Assembly: GCA_009733775.1 (NCBI GenBank)
Contig: WOGZ01000011.1
Coordinates: forward strand, 62,001 to 126,000
Direction: 5' to 3'
From: Alectoria sarmentosa
Taxonomy: Eukaryota > Ascomycota > Lecanoromycetes > Lecanorales > Parmeliaceae
Length of the DNA stretch: 64,000 bases
Under the pieces are notes generated by a model. That model was not told the origin of the DNA. It made no database searches and was given only the letters and a program-made list of their open reading frames with translations. A program made the position numbers and the translations under genes. Below, in pieces: positions 56,833 through 64,000 of this stretch (positions are counted from its first letter, which is position 1; every line of letters begins with the position of its first letter).

Positions 56833-58896
56833 CTAGATTCTATTGCCCAGCAAGACTGAACAGACCTCGAATAGATCCTCAATGGTTCTAGCTTGCGACA
56901 GCATCACTGCATGATAAAGACTCAGCGCAAAGGCTCTTGGATTTTCGGAGAAATTTCGAGTACAAAGAGCACAGGCAAATAGTGCACTTCTGAGCGCTGG
57001 CATCCCTGAGGAGATGCCGATGCCTTTCTGTGATGCGAGAGACAAGAGAGGCTCGATCAAGAATCGACGCTTGATCTCAAGTATGTAACTGGGCAATTGC
57101 TGTTTGGCCACGGACGTCTGGAGACGAAGTTTGCCATTCTGAACCGAAATCTCAACCTTGGTTCTCTCATCCAGGTGGTCTGCGTAGAGTGTATCAAAGA
57201 AGATATCATTGTAGAAGGGCTTTGCGATGTCAAGGAGGGCCGAGTGCAACCCGCTTGCCTCGTAATCAATATAGAGTATTAGCGGATGCCCAGAAAGTCT
57301 AGACCCAGCTTCCATCATGATGTTTCCTCCATGTGCGTCGCCCAGGCCGTACACGACAGGGTGCGAAATTAGATTTGATGGATGGAGGTCTGCGTCCGCT
57401 TGCTCATGAAGGACGGAAAGGCAAGGCATGTCAATCCCGTCGACATCTATCGGGAGCTTGATCAAGTGGTCAAAATCAATGAGAAGACCGCTAACATGAA
57501 TGCCAGAGCCATAGAACTGCCGCAATCTGCGATAGTTGTGAAGCCTCTCGTGGAAGAATCGATGGATCGACCATGTCCCTGGGTGATGTGAGCTCGCTGT
57601 AGCTGGCTGCAAGGACTTTTGATAGGCATTGAAAATGTCTTCACTCTTTCTCATTTCGACGTCCAAAATAGATTCAAATACCCCCACCGAGCCAGTCCGG
57701 CGATATTCGAGTTGTGCCTCAGCTTCAGTTCTGCCATCAAAGACCGGATAGAGTAGTTGGCCATCTTCGTATAAAGGTATTTGAACCAAGGGAAAGTATT
57801 CGGCAGCATCTAGGCTTTTCACCATTTCTAGAGACTGAAACTCGGGAGTGCAGGATTTAGAAAAGAGCGTTAACGTTTCCCTTGCGCCTTCTCGATCTTT
57901 CAGAGAGACGCGCACCATGCGACATGCGGAATTGGATGAGAATATTGTTTTGATGCGATATATCTCCTCCAGTGCTAAGTTTCCGTCCTCGGTTCTGCGA
58001 AAGGAGATGTCACTAGGAACTTGTCGGCGGTTTCCTTTGCGACGAACACTCGCAGCAAAGCCAGGGTTCGCTGCGGGTCCGAAGAGTACCAAGTGCATAT
58101 GCGAAGCTGGGTCTATTGTTGAACGAGTCTCAATCTGCGGTAAGCCATCCTCGGCTTGGTACTGGGTTTGCAGCGATGTTTGAAATGTAAGGTCGAATTT
58201 GTCGCTCTTAGCAAAGCAAATGCGCCCAACCCTGCTTCCTAGCCGGCCTGTGGCGTGGGCCATGAGCTCATGACGGATGCGTACTCCCACTGTACAGTCG
58301 TCTCGTAACCAGCATCCAGTGAGTAGCAGATCGGCAGTGACGCCGAAAGCCAGTGTATTATTCTGGCCTTCGTAGAGCCAAGGGTCGTGCAGGACCGCCC
58401 ACTTCGAGTCGAGTCTTGTTGCTTGTTGTAACCTGTATGCCGGCGTACCATCGAATGTCAAGCCCTCGTAGACCCTCCTATCTTTCAACGACAAGATATT
58501 CATGCATCTTCTCGATCCTCGGAAATGTTCTAGACTAATGAGCTTGAAGGATATCTTGCGACCGTCGCCGGCGAATCCAGAATATCTCACGGCGTCTATA
58601 TCACTCCAGGCCGAGCTTTTGCTGGAAAATAAGACTGTCTCCGAGCATTCTTCTAATGAGATCCTCAACATGAGCTTCAGGCGTGAGCGATGGTGATCTA
58701 TGATATTTTGTATGTCCTCTGCACTACTAACCAGAATGGCCCCGTCGATGTCCCTAGTAAGGTTCTGGGTGACATTTGGAGCACTGTTGTACACGGTACT
58801 GCCGCCGATAACCACCGCAAGGATGCCCAGTTCTGCGAGAACACTCTTCTGTAGAGAAACGACCTCACTTTCAAGCTTAGCACACAGCTGTTCCAT
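56833..58896 (-). CDS. fusion of nucleotidyltransferase-like and APH/choline-kinase-like domains
   Basis: Intronless, 687 residues. At the N-terminus, VVIGGSTVYNSA with GGS at residues 31-33 and RDIDGAI with Asp49 and Asp51 fit the GS..DxD core of polymerase-beta-type nucleotidyltransferases. The C-terminal third has the kinase core. YGLGDAHGGNIM holds the catalytic-loop Asp520 and Asn525 (the GDxHxxN pattern of aminoglycoside and choline kinases). LILYIDYEASG holds the metal-binding Asp544. The middle (about 100-400) is beta-rich and unrecognised. Both metal-binding sets appear intact. The absence of introns, in a region of intron-bearing genes, would fit horizontal transfer or retroposition. 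The start at 58896 is the first Met in the frame. An open segment further upstream on the same strand (about 59315-59190) might be an extra exon. Substrate and role unknown. Confidence 0.7.
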   Translation of the reverse strand: MEQLCAKLESEVVSLQKSVLAELGILAVVIGGSTVYNSAPNVTQNLTRDIDGAILVSSAEDIQNIIDHHRSRLKLMLRISLEECSETVLFSSKSSAWSDIDAVRYSGFAGDGRKISFKLISLEHFRGSRRCMNILSLKDRRVYEGLTFDGTPAYRLQQATRLDSKWAVLHDPWLYEGQNNTLAFGVTADLLLTGCWLRDDCTVGVRIRHELMAHATGRLGSRVGRICFAKSDKFDLTFQTSLQTQYQAEDGLPQIETRSTIDPASHMHLVLFGPAANPGFAASVRRKGNRRQVPSDISFRRTEDGNLALEEIYRIKTIFSSNSACRMVRVSLKDREGARETLTLFSKSCTPEFQSLEMVKSLDAAEYFPLVQIPLYEDGQLLYPVFDGRTEAEAQLEYRRTGSVGVFESILDVEMRKSEDIFNAYQKSLQPATASSHHPGTWSIHRFFHERLHNYRRLRQFYGSGIHVSGLLIDFDHLIKLPIDVDGIDMPCLSVLHEQADADLHPSNLISHPVVYGLGDAHGGNIMMEAGSRLSGHPLILYIDYEASGLHSALLDIAKPFYNDIFFDTLYADHLDERTKVEISVQNGKLRLQTSVAKQQLPSYILEIKRRFLIEPLLSLASQKGIGISSGMPALRSALFACALCTRNFSENPRAFALSLYHAVMLSQARTIEDLFEVCSVLLGNRI

Positions 58897-59600
58897 TACG
58901 CGGCAAGGTCCAGGAGCATTAGATCAGAGAGAAAGTCTGGGATTGCTCGCCTCCAAGCCCAGGGTACTTGAATTTTCCTTTTATGAAGGCTGTTGGAAAC
59001 TGACGAGACTATGAATTGACTGATTATTCCATGTAGGAGACAGCTTCTGAAGTGTTATAACAAGCCTACCATTTGCCACCGCTAAATCACATGGCCATTG
59101 CCACTGTAAGAAGTTTACCACCAGTAGTGCTGCTTCATTTCCAACACAGCCCCATAACACAACATGGCCTAACATGAGAAATGTATACTACCGCGGTCCA
59201 CAAAATCATCAGCTCTAGCTACTTTTGCCACAGACTTCTCTTCATTCTTTAAACACTTTTCTTTCAACCAATCCGAAGCCAACTCTGGGAGCTTGTTCCA
59301 GTATTTCTCGCTGAAATAATTAGTATATCTACAGTGTTCACAGGCCTTTTTTTTCTCTTATCTTTCCCCTGAAATCCTGCCTTGAAGGCTTGAGCGAGAT
59401 TATAAACATTATGAAGGGCTTGATTGTGTTAACGACTTGCCACTGTGAGGGGTATTGCCACCGGTATCGCCACTGTGAGGAGTAGCGCTGCTTCATTTCC
59501 AACAAAGGCAACCACTGTGGGGTTATAGAGACGGAGTTGCATTTTGTACCTTAACTGGACAGGACTTTCCGAGAAGCCCCCGAGTACCTCCTAAGAGATA
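58897..59600. other. intergenic stretch with an exon-like segment and a duplicated motif
   Basis: On the minus strand, about 59315 to 59190 encodes FSEKYWNKLPELASDWLKEK and further charged residues, then a stop at about 59167. It could be a transposon relic or an upstream exon. A motif GTAG(T/C)GCTGCTTCATTTCCAACA, preceded by GCCACTGT(A/G)AG, occurs at about 59098-59148 and again at about 59469-59505. No complete gene. Confidence 0.4.
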
Positions 59601-59890
59601 ACACAGCCCCTTCTCGAATGCGCCTCTCGCAGACTTCTGACGCATATACATAAAGTCCTACCACATTCAGTCAACTCCCGGATGTATTTGTAGAGGTCTT
59701 GCTCCTGTTGTGCATTCAAAACCTGATTGCCTTCATACTGCTGCTGCTTGGTGCTCCGTTTGCCATTCTACACCTTGAAAGCCTACTACGCTCGATTTGA
59801 ATTTCCTTGCTGTCTCAGATATATTCGGCTTGTCTAAGAGCCTCAGATCTGGAAGCGCTGCCTCAATCCGGTCCATAATGGTGGAGTCAT
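59600..59890 (-). pseudogene. decayed N-terminal part of a Fot1/pogo-type (Tc1/mariner) transposase
   Basis: Reading the minus strand from a Met at 59876: MDRIEAALPDLRLLDKPNIS, then ETARKFK. A one-base shift follows, after which ERSRLSR is readable, and another shift leads at about 59767 to NGKRSTKQQQYEGNQVLNAQ, then QEQDLYKYIRELTECG. This is the helix-turn-helix and CENP-B-like N-terminal region of fungal pogo/Fot1 transposases as I recall it. At least two frameshifts and the loss of the whole DDE catalytic part make it dead. Confidence 0.75.
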
Positions 59891-60089
59891 TCTTCTGACT
59901 AAACAGATCTCAGATAACGATCTTTTCCCATCTCATCCCGGACACAGCTCAGCAGAAAGGTGAGTCTCAACTCAGGTGCGCTCAATCTCAGACTAGAGGA
60001 CGTACTGACTGAATGAGTTTTTAGTTAAGGCTAGCTGTCGGGGCTTGCTGAGATCGCAATAATTGCAGTCTGGATTTATTGTTCCACAT

Positions 60090-60201
60090 GCCTTCTGACG
60101 TCTCCGCCTATGAAATACTGCCACAGATGGACGCATCCTCCTCTGCACCCCAGCAAAAATATGCCAGGGTACTCAGTATTGTGGCCTTCGGAGACGTCAG
60201 G
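60090..60201. repeat. 12-bp perfect inverted repeat, ~110 bp span
   Basis: CTGACGTCTCCG near 60094 and its complement CGGAGACGTCAG near 60189 are perfect inverted repeats around an ~83-bp loop. They lie just left of the TIR element. ACGTC resembles a bZIP-type core, but a chance hairpin is equally likely. Confidence 0.5.
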
Positions 60202-60232
60202 AACCTGGAATGGGACAGAATCGGGCAAATTA

Positions 60233-61210
60233 CTACTTCATACCCCAGACCATGCGTTTATTACATTTTCATACCCCAAACTACTGAATCATACCCCATC
60301 ACCAAAAAAAGGGGTATGATTCGGTAATTCGTCATAAGTAGGGGTATGATTCGGTAGTTTGTCATTTTGGTGTAGAGTGTAGAGTAGAGTATGCCAGGCA
60401 TGGGTATGGTCGCTTGGGTATGGTAGTCATGGTCAGGCATGGGTGTGGTAGTCATGGTCAGGCATGGGTGTGATAATCATGGTCAAATATGGGTGTGGTA
60501 GCCATGAGTGTGGTAGCCATGGGTGTGGTCGCATGAATATGCTATTAGTCATGGCCAGGCATGAGTGTGATAACCATGGTCAGGCATGGGTGTGGTAGTC
60601 ATGGTCAGATATGGGTGTGGTCGCATGAGTATGCTATTAGTCATGGCCAGGCATAAGTGTGATAGCCATGGTCAGGCATGGGTGTGGTAATCATGGTCAG
60701 ATATGGGTGTGGTAGCCATGAGTATGGTAGCCATGAATGTGATCGCATGCGGCCTCCTAGAATGGCTACCACATCTATGCCTGGCTAGAGGGTTCCGAGC
60801 CACTGAGGGTTCCGGGGTACTGAGGGTTCCGGGGTACTGAGGGCTCATTTCATCATCATCTTATGGGGGCTTAAAGCCAAAAAAGCTTGTTTTAGATAGC
60901 GTAATAATCCATCCCGGGGGTGGGAGCCCCGGGCGGCGATTCACGTGGCTGGGCCTTAGATGTCCATGAAGCCCTTCGGAACGTCCAGTATGAATGACTT
61001 AATCAATCAACCCATGCCTGACCATGGCTATCATACTCATGCTCTACTCTACACTCTACACCAAAATCTACACTACAATAACAAACTATCGAATCATACC
61101 CCTACTTATGACAAATTACCGAATCATACCCCTTTTCTGAGTGATGGGGTATGATTCAATAGTTTGGGGTATGAAAATGTAATAAACGCATGGTTTGGGG
61201 TATGAAGTAG
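60233..61210. mobile_element. non-autonomous TIR element flanked by TA (Tc1/mariner-like)
   Basis: The ends are long inverted repeats of about 170-180 bp. The left starts CTACTTCATACCCC at 60233; the right ends GGGGTATGAAGTAG at 61210. Both are flanked by TA (60231-60232 and 61211-61212), the target duplication of Tc1/mariner elements. The TIRs contain further copies of TCATACCCC in both orientations. The interior carries no transposase. It holds a ~25-30 bp minisatellite (about 60395-60745) built on CATGGTCAGGCATGGGTGTGG, and three GGGTTCCGGGGTACTGA units near 60790-60845. Mobilisation would need a transposase from elsewhere. The decayed pogo/Fot1 relic at 59600-59890 is from the right superfamily but its link is unproven. 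Confidence 0.85.
60395..60745. repeat. internal minisatellite of the TIR element
   Basis: Ten or more imperfect copies of ATGGTCAGGCATGGGTGTGGTAGTC-like units, with variants GGTCGCATGAGTATGCTATTAGTC. Unit lengths vary around 24-36 bp. Confidence 0.85.
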
Positions 61211-61214
61211 TAAC

Positions 61215-61824
61215 TCGCCCGGACAAAATCCAAACTCTCATCTCCATTTCAGCAGGGCGCGCAACAAAAAGGCTGACGCTCGTGCTTGTCAGCAACGCCT
61301 TTGCTGCAAAAGCAGAGGCACGAACAGGATTGTTTCCATACGTACAACACTGTGTCACCACAGCAACCTCTCTGGCGCACACTAGTGTCGAGTCCATGGC
61401 CGTGGCTATCGATGTGCTGCTATTCGGGTGGTCCAACTTACAGCTTTCTGCACACATGTATGATGCAGTATTTTCAAAGTCTCCTTGTAAGTAGCAGAGC
61501 TTCGATGCAGCCTGTGTCTGTAGCGGCACGGTATGACTTTTCTTGTTGACTCCGTCACTCTTATCAGACCACGTCCAGGCAATTATCGGCAACGTATCTC
61601 ATCTACATGTCGGACCTCAAAATCCCAAAGTACCCTCCTACCTGGACACTGATTGGAATTGTACGGATGAAGTCGCGATTGATGTAGTTAGTGGTGGGTC
61701 CACCAGATCGAGCGGCTCATATATACATCGGAAGAACTCATTGCCTAAGGATATTCGGGATCCTCCGAATTGTGGGCGCGGTTGGTTGATAACACCACCG
61801 GTATGTCAGTATTCCGCTGCGTAG
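61215..61824 (+). CDS. possible gene of unknown function, 5' end at the TIR element
   Basis: An open frame to 61486 meets a strong donor GTAAGT, an 81-nt intron and TTATCAG at 61567. The second exon (61568-61824) keeps the frame: VFSKSP|YHVQAIIGNV. Readable stretches include AGRATKRLTLVLVSNAFAAK, VESMAVAIDVLLFGWSN and PKVPSYLDTDWNCTDEVAID. No domain is recognised. The frame enters the inserted TIR element on its left, so the gene has probably lost its original 5' end. The minus strand of the same region is also open for more than 120 codons (61592 to 61215), so the strand is uncertain. I prefer plus because of the splice signals. Confidence 0.35.
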
Positions 61825-61954
61825 CCTGTGCCGATGCCAATCTTGGCGCAAGCAGTAGTCTTGGCGTTCAGGATATTACGAGTACTAAACGCCGAGAAGT
61901 CCCTGATAGACTCAGTATCAGCTCATGTAAACTAAGTTTCAGCGCATGCAGGCT

Positions 61955-61986
61955 ATCTTCTCCCACCAAGACGGCCTACTAAAACG
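61955..61986 (+). repeat. isolated copy related to the 13-bp minisatellite
   Basis: TCTCCCACCAAGACGGC followed by CTACTAAAACGG closely resembles two adjoining units plus spacer from the array at 54100-54672, where ATCTCCCACCAAGGCGGCAC is found. Confidence 0.55.
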
Positions 61987-62231
61987 GACCAGCGACACAA
62001 GCCTTCAAACCGAAGCAAGTGGGAGTTCTTGATAATCACTACCTTGGCAAAATGAAGAGTGATGGGGTCTCAATATTGCTTTTACGACATCTACGAGAGT
62101 AGTACGAGAAGCGACTCAATCAAGTCAAGGTATCTCTCGTGAAGGTATCTCTCGCGAAGACCATCCATCCCCATGTGACAACCAGCTTTGATTAAGGCTA
62201 TCCTGCCACTTCGCTTTTGCACATACGGAGT

Positions 62232-63701
62232 TTACAGACTCAAGATGTCCCACTCAAACTCCAAGCTGACTCCCAGAACAGCACAGCATTCTTTCCACGC
62301 CCTCGCCACCTCTTCCCAAATGTCCGACGGGCTTTCCACATCTTGGAAAACGACCTTCCTCAGATTGCGCAATCGTCGCCCTTTGGGACCTGTGAGGCCA
62401 GTGAGCAGGTGATCAACATTCCTCATGTGATAAACGCCCTCCAACTGGACCGTCTCGATGCATGACGGCAGCGTGTCCACCAAAGGAATGAAGGCGCCCT
62501 CCTCAGCTTCATAATCTTCCTCAGGATCCATTGCTTCTGTGTAATCTTCGTCTCCAATGGCCCAAAGACGAGCATGAACATGGATATCCTTCAAAACTTC
62601 AAAGTCTCGCAAAGATCCATTACCCGCGCCGTCTTCCGACTCGAATTGCTCGCAAGCAAAGCCTTTGATTTCGAGGCGTTCGAGGGTTGTTTTTGAGTAC
62701 AGGAGGAGGATATCGATGAGCCGATAGGGGTCGGCCCCGTTATAGCCACCCGCGCAGTCGTAGGTAAACTTTCTCAGCCGCGTGATGCCACGTAGGAGCT
62801 GAGAGAAGTATCCGATGCTGATCGTGCTATTTTGAAACTCAATGGCCGAGATCGCAGAAGTCTGATCGTCTCGGCGTGGCCAACGGTAATCAGTATCGTC
62901 TTCATCAGTCCCCCATGTACTTGCGACACCGTTGCCATAGAGCACTTCCATAGACGGTAAGAAAGCAAAGCAGCCGAAGACCTCGGCGTCCTCATACCTA
63001 TTTGAAACGGAATCGAAGACTACGACCTTTTTAATTTTGGTAAGAAGGGCGGAGCCAGGATAATCAGGGTCCAGGTTTGCCTCGACGATGTTCCATAAGA
63101 TGGTCCGAAATGTATTTGCGCCCCATGTGTACTTTTCCAGTGTGAGGTCCTCGAGATTCGGAAGCATGGTGAGCAGAAGGCCCAACATCGCCCCTCTTTT
63201 ACCAATTCCCCATTCTTTGACTTTGGAAGCTTGATGTCGTGGATGACCGGTCTGGTTGATATTCATTATGATATTTCTCTCGAAGTCTTTGATCTCGCGA
63301 TCAAGGGGACCAGTGTCCTCAGTGTCCTCAACCTCTTCACTATCTCCATCATCGTCGTCATCGCTCTCTTCACGTGCCTCTTTGTGCTCGTTGTAGGACA
63401 CAAATCTTCCGCGACAGTCACAACACTGGATAGTCATCGATCTCGGATAGAATGCGATCCTCCAATCATCGAAAATGTCTCGGAGAAGTGCCAAAGGATG
63501 AGAATCGTTATCATGCCGAGGGCATCCATGGAACTTGACCGAGGCGTAGGTTTTGCTGCGTTGACCATGCAGTTCTAGACATTTTTGTGATAGAGTAAGC
63601 ATACGCTTGCAAGAGAGCGCAAAATTGAGAAGATCATCTGGACGGACGTCCTCGATGATATCGAGTAGGGTTTCATTTGCGAGGGCGAGTAGAGCAGACA
63701 T
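62232..63701 (-). CDS. F-box-like protein with leucine-rich C-terminal half
   Basis: Intronless, 489 residues. The N-terminus LLALANETLLDIIEDVRPDDLLNFALSCKRM has the L..LP.E.L..I......LL...L.CKR pattern of fungal F-box domains (here ANE in place of LPxE). An acidic stretch (ESDDDDDGDSEEVEDTED) follows at about 112-130. The rest has repeated leucine-rich segments such as LPNLEDLTLEKYTW, ITRLRKFTYDC, TLERLEIKGF and IETVQLEGVYHM. F-box proteins recruit substrates to SCF ubiquitin ligases, and the LRR-like part would bind the target. Such genes are numerous and variable in filamentous fungi. No single substrate can be inferred. Confidence 0.8.
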   Translation of the reverse strand: MSALLALANETLLDIIEDVRPDDLLNFALSCKRMLTLSQKCLELHGQRSKTYASVKFHGCPRHDNDSHPLALLRDIFDDWRIAFYPRSMTIQCCDCRGRFVSYNEHKEAREESDDDDDGDSEEVEDTEDTGPLDREIKDFERNIIMNINQTGHPRHQASKVKEWGIGKRGAMLGLLLTMLPNLEDLTLEKYTWGANTFRTILWNIVEANLDPDYPGSALLTKIKKVVVFDSVSNRYEDAEVFGCFAFLPSMEVLYGNGVASTWGTDEDDTDYRWPRRDDQTSAISAIEFQNSTISIGYFSQLLRGITRLRKFTYDCAGGYNGADPYRLIDILLLYSKTTLERLEIKGFACEQFESEDGAGNGSLRDFEVLKDIHVHARLWAIGDEDYTEAMDPEEDYEAEEGAFIPLVDTLPSCIETVQLEGVYHMRNVDHLLTGLTGPKGRRLRNLRKVVFQDVESPSDIWEEVARAWKECCAVLGVSLEFEWDILSL

Positions 63702-64000
63702 CGTGGAGATCCTGATATCGAGGGAGTGCGTGGTGAGTGTGAAGTGTGACCCAATCTCGAGGAAGCCAGAAATGAAGCTGCTGGTGGAAAGTTACTCTAG
63801 GTGTTAAGCACTAAAGGTCGGAAGCACAGCATAAATTTCTCAGGGAGTGAAGTGTTATCTGAATAAAAGAATGTGTAGTGGTCGCAATATAACAGGGTAT
63901 CAGCTATGAAACTTTTTAGAGGCAAGTTTGAGGATGTCTGTCGCTTTTCCTAGAGCGCTGAGAGTGTGAAGCATGGGAAACTGAAGCCGAGGTTTGAGTG
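63702..64000. promoter_or_regulatory. upstream region of the F-box gene
   Basis: About 300 bp to the window edge, containing the promoter of the minus-strand F-box gene. No gene or repeat seen. Confidence 0.4.

Noticed and set aside
61116..61592. Minus-strand 158-codon frame as a Cys-rich protein gene
   Set aside because: It runs into the TIR element, and the plus strand of the same bases has a strong GTAAGT..CAG intron that keeps the frame, so plus is preferred though not proven.

Overview
This window looks like nuclear DNA of a filamentous ascomycete (Pezizomycotina). The genes carry short introns of about 45-90 nt with GT..AG ends and CTRAC/CTAAY-like branch sites. Families typical of these fungi are present: DUF6594, CE16-type SGNH hydrolase, tyrosinase, LOG-type phosphoribohydrolase, PNP-NB-ARC-TPR receptor and F-box proteins. 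There are no bacterial operons, CRISPR arrays or convincing tRNA/rRNA genes. I cannot fix the class; Dothideomycetes is a guess. All exon joins were worked out by eye from splice signals and protein continuity.

Layout. 0-14.5 kb is mostly conserved core: the end of a truncated gene, a small secreted protein, VPS55-like, an Sld7-like replication factor, a membrane-anchored SGNH esterase, CLPTM1, a LOG-family enzyme, and proteasome alpha subunit PRE5/PSMA1. 15-23.4 kb is accessory: a DUF6594 membrane protein, an NLR-like PNP-NB-ARC-TPR receptor with almost identical TPR units, and a dead ankyrin gene. 23.7-30.2 kb is core again: a coiled-coil protein, SEC22, an ASXH protein with three Myb/SANT-like repeats, and a secreted protein. 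32.5-44.8 kb holds a seven-exon tyrosinase, MED6, an SDR-like protein lacking the usual catalytic residues, bifunctional PABA synthase, and a single-pass Cys-rich membrane protein. 44.8-50.4 kb is a gene desert.

50.4-64 kb is the most unusual part. It holds an ankyrin protein with an NLR-type N-terminal domain and a 13-bp-period minisatellite open in most frames on both strands. Next come a small P-loop kinase and, convergent to it, an intronless protein that fuses a nucleotidyltransferase-like domain to an APH/choline-kinase-like domain. After these lie a decayed Fot1/pogo transposase, a ~1 kb terminal-inverted-repeat element flanked by TA, and an F-box gene. The nucleotidyltransferase-kinase fusion and its P-loop kinase neighbour are my best candidate for an undescribed system. 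Their pairing is inferred only from adjacency and the nucleotide-transfer chemistry they would share.
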